This document shows, one piece after another, positions 1 through 7,582 of a DNA stretch of 64,000 nt. Origin of the DNA: Palsa-465 sp963800475. GTDB lineage: Bacteria > Actinomycetota > Thermoleophilia > Solirubrobacterales > Solirubrobacteraceae. The stretch is taken from NCBI GenBank assembly GCA_963800475.1, contig CAWDAZ010000002.1:124001-188000 (forward strand), given 5' to 3'. The stretch's first letter is position 1. Each line of letters begins with the position of its first letter. Both the position numbers and the translations under genes were made by a program. Under the pieces are notes generated by a model. The model was not told the origin of the DNA and searched no databases. It saw nothing but the letters and a program-made list of their open reading frames with translations.

Positions 1-76
1 GGGCCGCGGTGTGCCCTGAACCCGTACGTCCCTTGTCGGGCAGATCCGTCCGGCTGGTGGGCGAACATGTGTTCTG

Positions 77-811
77 ATGGGAGCCTACAAGGCGGAGGCG
101 CGCAGTCTCGCTCGCGACCTTCGAGAGCAGGGCTGGACGATGCGGCGGATCGCGCATCAAGTAGGCGTCGCGCTGTCCACGGTCAGCGGCTGGGTTCGAG
201 ACATTGATCCGGCCATCGCTGTCAATGCGGTGCCGGCGCAGTCGGACGCGACCCCCGCGGTTCAGATTGAAGTCGGGCATCGGCGGTGCGGATCCTGCCT
301 GCGAGACCTGCCACTGACCAGCTTCAATCGTCATCCCACGGGCTATCAGTGGCGCTGCCGGAATTGCTATCGCGAGTATTTCCGAGCTCGCGCCGCGCTC
401 CCTCGAATCCAGGTCGCCGGGGCTCGTCGACGTCGTCGTCAGGAGGCGCGCGCGTTCATCGACCGCTACTTGGGGACGCATCATTGTTCAGATTGCGGCG
501 AGGGCGATCCTAGAGCGCTCGAGTTTCATCACACGAAGGCGAAGCGCGCAAATGTGACCGACCTCGTCCGCGCGGGCTACTCGACGCATGCTCTCGAACG
601 AGAGCTGAGCAGCTGCACGGTCCTCTGCACCAACTGCCACCGCGTCCGGACGGCCGCAGAGCAGGGATCCTGGCGGCACAACCCGGCGAGCCTGGATGTG
701 AATCCGCGTCTGACGTCCGGGGAGCGGCGGAATTTGACCTACGTACGTGATCTTCTGCTCCGCTCGTGCTGCACGACGCGGCGACTCACGACTTGCGGTG
801 CTCGAGTTTGA
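77..811 (+). CDS. HTH-HNH nuclease-like protein
   Basis: The protein has 244 residues. Residues about 5-45 form a helix-turn-helix of the resolvase/sigma type (WTMRRIAHQVGVALSTVSGW). A zinc-ribbon-like CxxC/CxxC segment (RRCGSC...WRCRNC) follows at about 70-100. An HNH-type core comes next: CSDCGEG, then the hallmark EFHH, and finally CTVLCTNCHR. This arrangement suggests a DNA-binding, metal-dependent nuclease or a phage/mobile-element protein, but no substrate can be named. The last roughly 25 residues are arginine-rich and look unlike the family. They overlap the start of a second HNH fragment in another frame, so the C-terminus may be a frameshift product. It lies outside island 1, just upstream of two tRNA genes. 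Confidence 0.7.
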   Translation: MGAYKAEARSLARDLREQGWTMRRIAHQVGVALSTVSGWVRDIDPAIAVNAVPAQSDATPAVQIEVGHRRCGSCLRDLPLTSFNRHPTGYQWRCRNCYREYFRARAALPRIQVAGARRRRRQEARAFIDRYLGTHHCSDCGEGDPRALEFHHTKAKRANVTDLVRAGYSTHALERELSSCTVLCTNCHRVRTAAEQGSWRHNPASLDVNPRLTSGERRNLTYVRDLLLRSCCTTRRLTTCGARV

Positions 812-962
812 TCACCGCGGCACAAAGACCGGCCACGTCGTCGAACTTGCGCGGCGCGGCTGCAGCCTACGGCGCATCGAGGAAGAGGTCTCCGGCTGCG
901 AGGTGAGATGCGCCAACTGTCACCGTCGGCGTCACGCCGACGGTGACATCGACGAGCAGTAG
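747..962 (+). pseudogene. HNH nuclease C-terminal fragment
   Basis: A 71-codon reading frame contains an HNH half-domain: LEFDHRG, a spacer containing LARRGCSLRRIEEEVSGC, then VRCANCHRRR. The same order (EFHH ... L..E...C.VLC.NCHR) occurs in the upstream gene, so this is a second, diverged copy of the domain. The N-terminal zinc-ribbon part is missing and the frame differs from the upstream gene, which it overlaps by 65 nt. It may be the remnant of a tandem duplication or the tail of a frameshifted two-domain protein. It ends just before the tRNA-Lys gene on the opposite strand. Confidence 0.5.
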
Positions 963-965
963 TAG

Positions 966-1038
966 TGCCCCCGGCAGGACTCCAACCTGCAACCATCGCC
1001 TTAAAAGGGCGCTGCTCTAGCAATTGAGCTACAGGGGC
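966..1038 (-). tRNA. tRNA-Lys(UUU) with swapped 19-56 pair
   Basis: The reverse strand folds as a 73-nt tRNA: acceptor stem GCCCCTG/CGGGGGC (one G-U), D-stem GCTC/GAGC, anticodon loop CTTTTAA giving anticodon UUU (Lys), T-stem GCAGG/CCTGC and discriminator A. CCA is not encoded. Two normally near-invariant positions are changed together: the D-loop has C19 instead of G19, and the T-loop reads TTGGAGT, with G56 instead of C56. Position 15 is A and position 48 is U, which keeps a Levitt pair. The 27-43 pair is G-A. The compensated tertiary pairs argue for a functional tRNA rather than a random relic. Confidence 0.85.
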
Positions 1039-1107
1039 GTGTCTCCATGGTACGGAGCTTCCCATGGCTCGGTGAGGCCGCGGCGCAAACCTACAATGGC
1101 TATACAC

Positions 1108-1181
1108 GCCCCCATGGTCTAGTGGCCTAGGACGCCTGCCTTTCACGCAGGAGATCGCCGGTTCGAATCCGGCTGGGGGTA
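1108..1181 (+). tRNA. tRNA-Glu(UUC), island 1 attachment gene
   Basis: A 74-nt cloverleaf has acceptor GCCCCCA/TGGGGGT, anticodon stem CCTGC/GCAGG around loop CTTTCAC (anticodon UUC), T-stem GCCGG/CCGGC with loop TTCGAAT, and discriminator A. CCA is not encoded. Its 3' part from the first base of the anticodon loop is repeated at 26582-26625, and a tyrosine integrase lies 140 bp downstream. This marks the gene as the integration target of a genomic island that restores the tRNA on insertion. Confidence 0.95.
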
Positions 1182-1183
1182 CT
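1140..1183. repeat. attL of island 1 (within tRNA-Glu)
   Basis: This 44-bp segment, from the first anticodon-loop base of tRNA-Glu to 2 bp past its end, recurs at 26582-26625 with one mismatch (A at 1154, G at 26596). Identity stops at 1139 and 1184. This is the usual shape of a tRNA-directed attachment core. Confidence 0.9.
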
Positions 1184-1320
1184 GCTCAAAATCCCTGCTC
1201 GTGAGCGGATCCACGGATGTCCTACGTCAGCACGTCGTTTCACCGTGGCCCGATAGTGGCCCAAATCTCTGATGGACGCGGGCGAGAAAGGCGTCGTGGA
1301 TGGCGCTTGGGGGCGATGGC

Positions 1321-2424
1321 CTACTGCTCGTTGCGCGCTGAGGCGCGCTCCTCTTCGGCGTCGTAGGCGTTCAGGCGATTGGCGATGTTGGCGCCGGCGC
1401 CGTCGAGCAGCGTGCCGTAATGGCGTTCGATCATCCGGACGCTGGTGCCCATCACCTTGGCAAGCTCGAAAACGGGTACCCTCGCAGCCAGGGCGCGGCT
1501 GGCAAATGTCGAGCGCAGGTCGTAGATCCTGGCCGGGCGGGGGATGCCGCTCGCCTCGATCGCGGGTGCCCATTCTCTGCTTCGGAAGTGGTCGAGATTC
1601 AGTAGGCCCCCGGCCGGAGCCGGGAACAGCAACGCAGTGTGCAGCCGCGCTGGGACGCGATCGAGCGCCGCGAGCGCTCGTTGCGACAGCGGTACTTGTC
1701 GGCGGCTCGCGCTCGTCTTGGCCAGCTCGATCAGGATCTTGCGGGCGCTTCCGTCCTCGCTCACAGTGCGGCGGACGCTCAGGTGCCCGGCGTCCCGGTC
1801 GATATCGCGGCGTTCCAGGGCAGCCCATTCCTCTGGACGCAAGCCGGTTGCCGCCGCGAATGCGGGAAGCGGCATGTAGCGCGGTGACAGCTCGGCGGCG
1901 ATTGCGTCGAGCTCTGAGGGCGTGAACGCACGCACCGTGCGCGGGGCTGGCTGACGGTTGGGGCCCGCGAGCTTGGCCGGGTTGCGGTGCATGTTGCCCC
2001 ACCGGACCGCGGCTTCGAGCGCCTGGCGGAGGGCTTGGACTATCCCGTAGCGAGAGCCTTCCGACAACGCCGCGATCCACGACGCCAGCTCACCGCTCAT
2101 CCGCTCGAGATCGGACAGCGGCACGTCGCCGTAGGCGCGCACGGCGTATCCCAACCGCTCGCGGAGGATGGCGATCGTGCGACCGCGGACGACCGCACCA
2201 TGCCGCTCGAGGTAGATCGGAACGAACTCGCCGAGTGTGAGGTCGGACTGCTCGGTCGGCTGGCCGAGCAGGCGCGGTTCGATTAGGTCGCGGTAGTGGG
2301 CGAGCGCGGCGCTCTTGCTCGGAAAGGGGCTCTTGCGACGGCGGTTGCCTTGCGCGTCGTAGTAGCGAAGCCCCCACTTACCAGAGTTCAGTTTGTACGC
2401 TTGGCCGCGCTGGGTCTGCGGCAT
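1321..2424 (-). CDS. int: Tyrosine recombinase (island 1 integrase)
   Basis: A 367-residue site-specific tyrosine recombinase, expected to integrate and excise island 1 at tRNA-Glu. An N-terminal AP2-like arm-binding region (about 8-50, KWGLRYYDAQGNRRRKSPF) is followed by a SAM-like core-binding domain (about 60-150) and a catalytic domain. Catalytic residues seen are R196 (TGLRPEEW), K236 (LAKTSAS), R304 in YDLRST and nucleophile Y336 in ERHYG. The usual HxxR histidine is Y301 here, a tolerated variant. The stop is 140 bp from tRNA-Glu. Length and domain order are normal and the frame is open, so it may be active. Confidence 0.93.
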   Translation of the reverse strand: MPQTQRGQAYKLNSGKWGLRYYDAQGNRRRKSPFPSKSAALAHYRDLIEPRLLGQPTEQSDLTLGEFVPIYLERHGAVVRGRTIAILRERLGYAVRAYGDVPLSDLERMSGELASWIAALSEGSRYGIVQALRQALEAAVRWGNMHRNPAKLAGPNRQPAPRTVRAFTPSELDAIAAELSPRYMPLPAFAAATGLRPEEWAALERRDIDRDAGHLSVRRTVSEDGSARKILIELAKTSASRRQVPLSQRALAALDRVPARLHTALLFPAPAGGLLNLDHFRSREWAPAIEASGIPRPARIYDLRSTFASRALAARVPVFELAKVMGTSVRMIERHYGTLLDGAGANIANRLNAYDAEEERASARNEQ

Positions 2425-2462
2425 GTTGATCCTTTCCTCTCATCGGGGATGGCTGACGTCAG

Positions 2463-2732
2463 CTAGGTTCTCCGGGCGGGTGGCGCGCTCGGGGTGGCCA
2501 CACTCCCTCGCCTGTGCGTCGCGCGCTCTGTTAGCCAGCCTTCCAGATCGGCCTCGCGATAGCGCAATGCTCCGCCGGGCAGCCGGAAGCCAGGGAGTCT
2601 GCCGCGGCGGGTCCATCGCAGCACTGTTTCGGTGCTCACGCTTAGCTGCGTGGCGACCTCGCGCGCTGTCAGCAGCCTCACTCGAGCCCGCGTACGCATA
2701 TCCGCGCCGGCGATCGCATCTGTGAGGCTCAT
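2463..2732 (-). CDS. xis: Excisionase-like HTH protein
   Basis: An 89-residue protein whose central segment (about 20-70) is a winged-helix MerR/excisionase-type domain (HTH_17): LLTAREVATQLSVSTETVLRW, followed by a wing with GRLPGFRLPGGALRY and ending YREADLEGWL. Such proteins bend attachment DNA and direct integrase toward excision, or regulate the module. The ATG at 2732 is chosen because GGAG lies 7 nt upstream and the residues before it in the longer frame are not domain-like. It lies 38 bp upstream of the integrase on the same strand, probably in one operon. A regulatory-only role cannot be excluded. Confidence 0.8.
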   Translation of the reverse strand: MSLTDAIAGADMRTRARVRLLTAREVATQLSVSTETVLRWTRRGRLPGFRLPGGALRYREADLEGWLTERATHRRGSVATPSAPPARRT

Positions 2733-2924
2733 TGTGATTCTCCGGGCTCCCCGTAAACGATGAGCACACCACGAGTACACCCTCTCTACGTATCTAGCGC
2801 TACTTCTATCAGTTACGCTCCACGGACGGTCTTGCCGCCGCCGGCGCGGACGGCGGATCGCCTCGTCGCGCATCTCCTCGCCCAGTTGCCCTCAGCGTCT
2901 TGCGACGCCGCTCAGCGTCGACGC

Positions 2925-3656
2925 TCAGCCCGCCTCTCGGTGGGCCTCGCTCAGCTCCTCGTCCCCCAGGGCGTCTGCGAGTTCGCTGGCGATCGACGCG
3001 AGGCGGTCGAACGCCTCGGCGAGCCGTTTCATGCTGTCGCCCTCGAGCGCGAGGCCCAGCTGCTTGACCGCGTCGTCGAACTGGCGCCACGTCGCCGGCG
3101 GCCCGGGGCGGCCCCTTGCGCGGCTGACCTCATAGGGGAAGCTCAGTTTGCTGGCGCCCGGCCGCGGCTTCCAAGAAACATTGGCGAGGTGCGCCAAGGT
3201 CAGCGCGCGGCTCTGCTCGTCGGCCGCCTCGGCCAGCGTCCGCAGCCGCGCTGGGTAGCTCGCAAGACCGCCGAGCGCCGCCTTCCACTGCACGTCGGCC
3301 TCGCGAATCTGCTCGACCGCCTGACTTGGAGGGACCAGCGCTCGCGCCCCGGCCGGCTCCCAGGGAGCGAGGCGCATTTTCGCCAGGTCGGTCATCGCCT
3401 CTTCAGGCTGCTCGCTCCAATCCTCCGGAACCGCGTCGACCGCAGCGACGGCGGCCTTGCCCGCCGCGCTCTTCGGGTGCCCGAGGTTGGGATTGTCCGC
3501 GAGGAACCGCTCGAGATCCCCGCGGCGCACCATCCATCGATGACGGCTCTTCTCGGCCGGCAGCCGCTTGTCGTGAACCCAGACGCGAACCGTCGCAAGG
3601 CTCAAGCTCATGCTGTCCGCGATCTGCTGAAGGCTCAAAAGCTGATCGTCAGGCAT
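2925..3656 (-). CDS. HTH_17 DNA-binding protein of island 1
   Basis: A 243-residue protein. Residues about 7-55 form an excisionase/MerR-like helix-turn-helix (LLSLQQIADSMSLSLATVRVW ... RRGDLERFL). The remaining 190 residues are helical and charged with no family I recognise; the last 40 (DSMKRLAEAFDRLASIASELADALGDEEL) look like a coiled-coil or amphipathic helix. It is transcribed toward xis and int, 192 bp upstream. By position it may be the replication or transcription control protein of the integrative element. Function beyond DNA binding is inference. Confidence 0.65.
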   Translation of the reverse strand: MPDDQLLSLQQIADSMSLSLATVRVWVHDKRLPAEKSRHRWMVRRGDLERFLADNPNLGHPKSAAGKAAVAAVDAVPEDWSEQPEEAMTDLAKMRLAPWEPAGARALVPPSQAVEQIREADVQWKAALGGLASYPARLRTLAEAADEQSRALTLAHLANVSWKPRPGASKLSFPYEVSRARGRPGPPATWRQFDDAVKQLGLALEGDSMKRLAEAFDRLASIASELADALGDEELSEAHREAG

Positions 3657-3840
3657 ATCCCGGATTGATCCTGCACTCGCTCGACCCCAATCGCATCAGG
3701 GTCTGGTCATAGCCAAGTCGTTGTCGGCGACCTGATCGTGCCTTCCGCCCCGATCCACCTCCACCGCCCGAAGCCGAGCCCTGCCGTTCAGGGTCTTGCA
3801 TCCCGTCGCCGCGGGACCCGCCCCTGCTCAAGAACCGAAC

Positions 3841-3863
3841 TCTGGAGAACATTCTGGAGAACA
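3841..3863. repeat. Tandem 11-12 bp repeats
   Basis: TCTGGAGAACA occurs twice head to tail (3841-3851 and 3853-3863, one base apart), followed by a related TCCTGAG. The repeats lie about 185 bp upstream of the start of the HTH protein at 3656. They could be iteron-like or regulator binding sites for the island module. Only the repetition is directly seen. Confidence 0.45.
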
Positions 3864-4437
3864 CTCCTGAGCACTTTACTAAACATAGCGCCACATCTGC
3901 CACTCCGAAATGGCGCCACCGCGCCGCAGTTCACCCTGATGGCGTCTCTGCGACACCTCAGCGATTCAGCTGCCCATTCCTCCGGTGCTTCAGCGGGAGC
4001 GGGGTCGCTGCGAGAGGTCGTCGCCCGCCGGCCACGGACGGCCGGCGGAACGGCCAGGGACGGCCCGAGGTCCCATGAGCCCTCGTTGACGGCGGTCACT
4101 GACGACCCCTGTGTCGCCGGAGCGCTCGTAGCTCGGCGGCCCCGGGCCGAGCGACGCACTTGTCGGCGGCCGACTGCCGGTCGCCTCTGAAGCGGCACAC
4201 AGTTGTGCGGGAACCACAATGACGCCGCCGGTGACGGCCGCGTCACGTGATCGAGATCGGTCTCGCGTTCCGCGCCAAACGGGCCGGCGACCCATTGGTC
4301 GGCTAGACGCTTCGCGAGGCGGAAGCAGGTCCGACGGTCCGGGCGATCGCTGCCGTGGCAAAGGAGTCACGCGACGAGCCACCGCGCTGACGACTCTTCG
4401 GTCGCCGAAGCGCTCGTCAGTCCGCGCTTGCGAAAAC

Positions 4438-4500
4438 ACGAATGCGATCGTGCGTGCTCGGCGCCGTCGCCTTCGCACGAAAGGAGTGGCGCGGCGGAGC
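4438..4500. repeat. Degenerate interspersed repeat, copy 2 of 3
   Basis: ACGAATGCGATCGTG (4438-4452) followed about 27 bp later by GAAAGGAGT. The same 15-mer and a following GAAAAGGAGT recur at 5733-5784, and a third, weaker unit with GCAAAGGAGTCACGCGAC lies near 4358-4376. The copies flank the sulfite-oxidase gene. They may be remnants of a small non-autonomous element or a shared leader motif. Confidence 0.45.
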
Positions 4501-4566
4501 CATGGGCGTGACGGTCCCGCGGAACGTCGTGTCGAGACTGGGCTTCTGACCGCATACGCTTGTGGT

Positions 4567-5652
4567 ATGGGCCGCTATGGGAAGCGCGCGGATATGGTGG
4601 TGCACGAGGAGGAGCCGTTTAACGCCGAGACGTCGTCTGCCGCTTTGGCAGAGGGTCCGGTGACCGCGACGGACGCCTTCTATGTGCGGGGGCACGCCGC
4701 GGTGCCGGCGATCGACGCCGGGGCGTGGCGGCTGCACGTGCACGGGCTACTCGAGCGGGAGCTCGATCTTTCTCTGGCCACGTTGCGGGAGGCGTTCGCG
4801 GAGCGCGAGGTGACTGCGACGCTGCAGTGCGCGGGCAACCGGCGCACGGGCCTGATCGCCATCCGGGAGCTCCCGGGGGAGGAGCCGTGGGGGCCTGGCG
4901 CCACGGGCACAGCAACCTGGAGGGGGGTCGCGCTATCTGATGTGCTCGCGCTCGCTTGCCCGTTGCGCGGGGCCACGCACGTTGGCTTTGAGGGTGCCGA
5001 CCTGTGCTCGGAGGCGAAGCCCGCTCAGCTGTTCGGCGGCTCGATCCCGTTCGACAAGGCGTGTCGTCCCGAGGTGCTGCTCGCCTGGGCGATGAACGGG
5101 CAGCCTCTCCCGCTCGTCCACGGCGCGCCGCTGCGTGTTGTCGTGCCCGGCTACATCGGCGCACGCAGCGTGAAGTGGCTTAAGCGGATCGAGGTCCGTT
5201 CGAGGCTGTGGGAGGGGTACTTCCAGCAGGTCGCCTACAGGCTGTTGCCGCCGGACGGGAAGCCGGGTCCGGGCGCGGGGATGCCGCTCGGTCTGGTCGC
5301 GCTCAACTCAGACGTGTTGTCTCCGGCCGACGGGGAGACGGTCGCGGCCGGTCCGGTCGAGGTGCGCGGCTACGCGTTCGCCGGCGGGGAGCGGCACGTC
5401 GCGCGGGTCGATGTCGCGATCGACGGCGGAGCGAACTGGTCGCAAGCTGAGCTGCTCGAGGACCTCGGGCCGTGGGCCTGGCGACAGTGGAGGATCACCG
5501 TCGACCTTGCGCCCGGAGAGCACGAGATCCTCGTCCGCGCGTGGGATTCCTCGGCGGCCACCCAGCCAGAGGACAACGCGACGCTGTGGAATCCCAAGGG
5601 CTACGTCAACAACTCGCGCCCGCACGTCCGTGTGCGAGCGGTCACAGCCTAA
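4567..5652 (+). CDS. Sulfite oxidase-type molybdoenzyme
   Basis: A 361-residue molybdopterin oxidoreductase of the sulfite oxidase family. The N-terminal RADMVVHEEEPFNAE segment is typical of the plant/bacterial heme-free form. The Mo-binding domain carries the ligand cysteine C88 in TLQCAGNRR, followed by WGPGATGTATWRGV, and later VPGYIGARSVKWLKRI. The C-terminal dimerisation domain (about 250-355, from SPADGETV to NNSRPHVRV) has the Ig-like fold of the family. It would oxidise sulfite or a related oxyanion. No signal peptide or heme partner is visible. The start at 4567 is chosen because homology begins there; the longer upstream frame is arginine-rich. No clear Shine-Dalgarno precedes it. 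Confidence 0.88.
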   Translation: MGRYGKRADMVVHEEEPFNAETSSAALAEGPVTATDAFYVRGHAAVPAIDAGAWRLHVHGLLERELDLSLATLREAFAEREVTATLQCAGNRRTGLIAIRELPGEEPWGPGATGTATWRGVALSDVLALACPLRGATHVGFEGADLCSEAKPAQLFGGSIPFDKACRPEVLLAWAMNGQPLPLVHGAPLRVVVPGYIGARSVKWLKRIEVRSRLWEGYFQQVAYRLLPPDGKPGPGAGMPLGLVALNSDVLSPADGETVAAGPVEVRGYAFAGGERHVARVDVAIDGGANWSQAELLEDLGPWAWRQWRITVDLAPGEHEILVRAWDSSAATQPEDNATLWNPKGYVNNSRPHVRVRAVTA

Positions 5653-5732
5653 CGCGCGTTTCGTCGGACGCATAGCGGACGTAGACGATCGCCACGTCGC
5701 CAAGGCAATCGCCCGATTCGACGGGTCTGGCG

Positions 5733-5790
5733 ACGAATGCGATCGTGGGACGGGGCCGTCCCGGGCGCTGGCCTGAAAAGGAGTCATGCC
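5733..5790. repeat. Degenerate interspersed repeat, copy 3 of 3
   Basis: The 15-mer ACGAATGCGATCGTG at 5733-5747 exactly matches 4438-4452, and AAAAGGAGTCATGCC follows at 5776-5790. It lies between the sulfite-oxidase gene and the secreted-protein gene. The nearby 17-mer GTCGCCAAGGCAATCGC (5696-5712) recurs inverted at 6620-6636. Confidence 0.45.
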
Positions 5791-5889
5791 GCTCAGACTC
5801 CGCCGCGTTGCGCTATCGCGGGACCCCCCAATCTGGGCCGGAGCTTGAAGCGGCCGTAGACTTGCGGCCAAACAACTCGGGGGTGAGAG

Positions 5890-6363
5890 ATGTCCAAGAA
5901 CTCACGGGTCCGCAATACGCTGGCGGTCGGAGGTGCCCTCATGGTGGCCGCGGCGCTGTCGACGGCTGGAGTCGCGCTCGCGACCGCTCCGAAAGGGGGA
6001 TGGATCTACACGACCCAGCCCACGGCGAAGGTGTTCGTCACCTTCAAGGTGTCAGCGAACGGGAAGAAGGTCACCAACCTGGGCGCGGGTATCGCGGTCA
6101 AATGCAAGGGAGGCGCGGGCGGCTTCCCCTCGGCGAAGCCAGGCTCGGGCAATATCACCAAAGGGACCTTCAAGGTGATGCTCAAGCTCTACCCGCCCGG
6201 ACGTGCGGGTCAGAAGAGCTCCGGCACTGACACGGTCACCGGTAAGTTCGTAAAGGGTGGCAAGGCAACCGGGACCGTGAGCACCCACTTCAGCGGTCAG
6301 AACGCAAAGTCCTTCTGCAAGGGCGTCAAGCAGAACTACACCGCGATCGGGATGGCCTCGTAA
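5890..6363 (+). CDS. Secreted hypothetical protein
   Basis: A 157-residue protein with a clear signal peptide (basic NSRVRN, hydrophobic LAVGGALMVAAALSTAGVA, likely cleavage after ALATA near residue 32). The mature part is Gly/Lys/Thr-rich and alternates as beta strands. Two cysteines (CKGG and FCKG) are far apart and could form one disulfide. Small secreted beta proteins like this are common in Solirubrobacterales but have no assigned function. Start support is strong: CGGGGGTGAG lies 5 nt before the ATG. Confidence 0.8.
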   Translation: MSKNSRVRNTLAVGGALMVAAALSTAGVALATAPKGGWIYTTQPTAKVFVTFKVSANGKKVTNLGAGIAVKCKGGAGGFPSAKPGSGNITKGTFKVMLKLYPPGRAGQKSSGTDTVTGKFVKGGKATGTVSTHFSGQNAKSFCKGVKQNYTAIGMAS

Positions 6364-6374
6364 CGCCTGTTACG
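6359..6374. terminator. Short hairpin after secreted-protein gene
   Basis: CGTAAC-GCCT-GTTACG is a perfect 6-bp stem with a 4-nt loop overlapping the stop codon of the preceding gene. There is no long T-tract after it, so its role as a terminator is only possible. Confidence 0.35.
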
Positions 6375-6919
6375 GCGCTTCTAGGCGGTAGGCGGAGCGC
6401 ATGCCCGGGAGCGACGGTCGTGCTGAGCGTGGCGGCGCCCGTCACGTTCCCATCGCGCGAAAGCGCCGCGAGTGCCGCGCGCGCATGCTTGAGGTAGCCG
6501 TTCAGAAAGTCAACCGTGACGCACTTGACGACCGTTTGAACCGCTCCTGAATCGAGATGTGGCGGCAGATGCTCGCCGCCCGGCATGATTGCTCTCCGCG
6601 TGTCGTCGCCTCCCATCGCGCGATTGCCTTGGCGACCAGGCAGTCGCCACCGCCTCGACCAGCCAACGAGCGCTTTGCCACGCTTGCGATCGCCCGCGCG
6701 TGCTTGACAGCGGGACCCGCGGAATCGCTGAAGCGGGACCGGCACGCTCCGGCGGCCGGCTGCCGGCAAATCGGCACGAGCCCGACCGACGACGCAAGGC
6801 GACGTCGAGAGGGTCGAACTCCCCTGCCTGCCGCGCAAAGCGCGACTTTGGGCGAGCCGGCCGGTTGTATCGCGGCACTGGGAAGGCGGGGCGCTTCTCT
6901 TAGGGAAGAGGAGAACGCC
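6364..6919. other. Non-coding stretch
   Basis: About 550 bp without a convincing gene. It contains GCGATTGCCTTGGCGAC at 6620-6636, an exact inverted copy of 5696-5712, so a roughly 0.94-kb segment carrying the secreted-protein gene is bracketed by 17-bp inverted repeats. Otherwise nothing is recognised. Confidence 0.5.
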
Positions 6920-7582
6920 GTGCAGGAAACTGACCACGTGCACGAAGACATCCATCCCAAGCGACCGACTCGCCCGACACGAGCCCGGCTCTTCACGATC
7001 GCGGCCGTCGCCAGCGGGCTCCTGGTGGCAGGCTGCGGTGGAAGCTCATCGAGCGCGACGACGAGTGGCGGCGCGAGCTCGACTGCGTCGGCCGTCGCGA
7101 ACGCGGGCGCCGCGACCACCTCGGCGTCAAGTCCGCCGGGCTCGAGCCCAAGTCCGGCGCAACCCGATCAGAACTTGCTGAACTTCGCCAGGTGCATGCG
7201 GGCCAACGGCGTTCCAAACTTCCCAGACCCGAAGCCCGGAGGGGGATTTCGCTTCCCCGCCTCCCCGGCGCCCGCCTTCGCGGCCGCGCAGGCGAAGTGT
7301 CAGAAGCTGCTGCCCAACGGCGGGGCGCCGCCGCCGTTCGACCCGCGGGCGCTGGTGCAGCTGAGCCAGATCGCGGTGTGCATGCGCCGGCACGGCGTCC
7401 CTGACTTTCCCGACCCCGAGAAAGCTCCCGCGAGCGGCCCACCAAACCCGCCGGCAGGCAGCGACAAGATCACCGATTACAACGGAGTGCTCCTCGCGTT
7501 CCCGGCCACGCTCGACCTCCAGTCGCCGGCGTTTCAGCAGGCGGCGACTGCGTGCGGCGGCGGGTTCCTCAAGGGCCTCTGA
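6920..7582 (+). CDS. Lipoprotein with duplicated CMRxxGVPxFPDP motif
   Basis: A 220-residue predicted lipoprotein starting at GTG 6920, preceded by GAGGAG at good spacing. A basic n-region and hydrophobic stretch end in the lipobox LVAGC with C39 as the lipidated residue, then a Ser/Ala/Thr-rich linker. The globular part has two related motifs, FARCMRANGVPNFPDP and AVCMRRHGVPDFPDP, plus other cysteines. This repeat is widespread in actinobacterial lipoproteins of unknown role. An in-frame extension upstream to 6557 is arginine-rich and not credible. It would sit on the outer face of the membrane. Confidence 0.82.
   Translation: MQETDHVHEDIHPKRPTRPTRARLFTIAAVASGLLVAGCGGSSSSATTSGGASSTASAVANAGAATTSASSPPGSSPSPAQPDQNLLNFARCMRANGVPNFPDPKPGGGFRFPASPAPAFAAAQAKCQKLLPNGGAPPPFDPRALVQLSQIAVCMRRHGVPDFPDPEKAPASGPPNPPAGSDKITDYNGVLLAFPATLDLQSPAFQQAATACGGGFLKGL

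Larger units (their letters stand above)
3657..4566. other. Gene-poor stretch with short repeats
   Basis: No convincing gene in about 0.9 kb. Several open frames exist on both strands but are arginine-rich shadows without domains. The stretch holds tandem TCTGGAGAACA units at 3841-3863 and two copies of a degenerate AAAGGAGT-containing repeat near 4330-4500, just ahead of the sulfite-oxidase gene. Confidence 0.6.

Noticed and set aside
3738..4190. Open frames on both strands in the gene-poor stretch
   Set aside because: No domain, start signal or codon pattern typical of the neighbouring genes.
4219..4566. N-terminal extension of the sulfite oxidase frame
   Set aside because: Arginine-rich, no homology; family N-terminus begins at 4567.
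6557..6919. Upstream in-frame extension of the lipoprotein gene
   Set aside because: Would place the signal peptide in the middle of the protein; GTG 6920 has a good ribosome site and correct topology.
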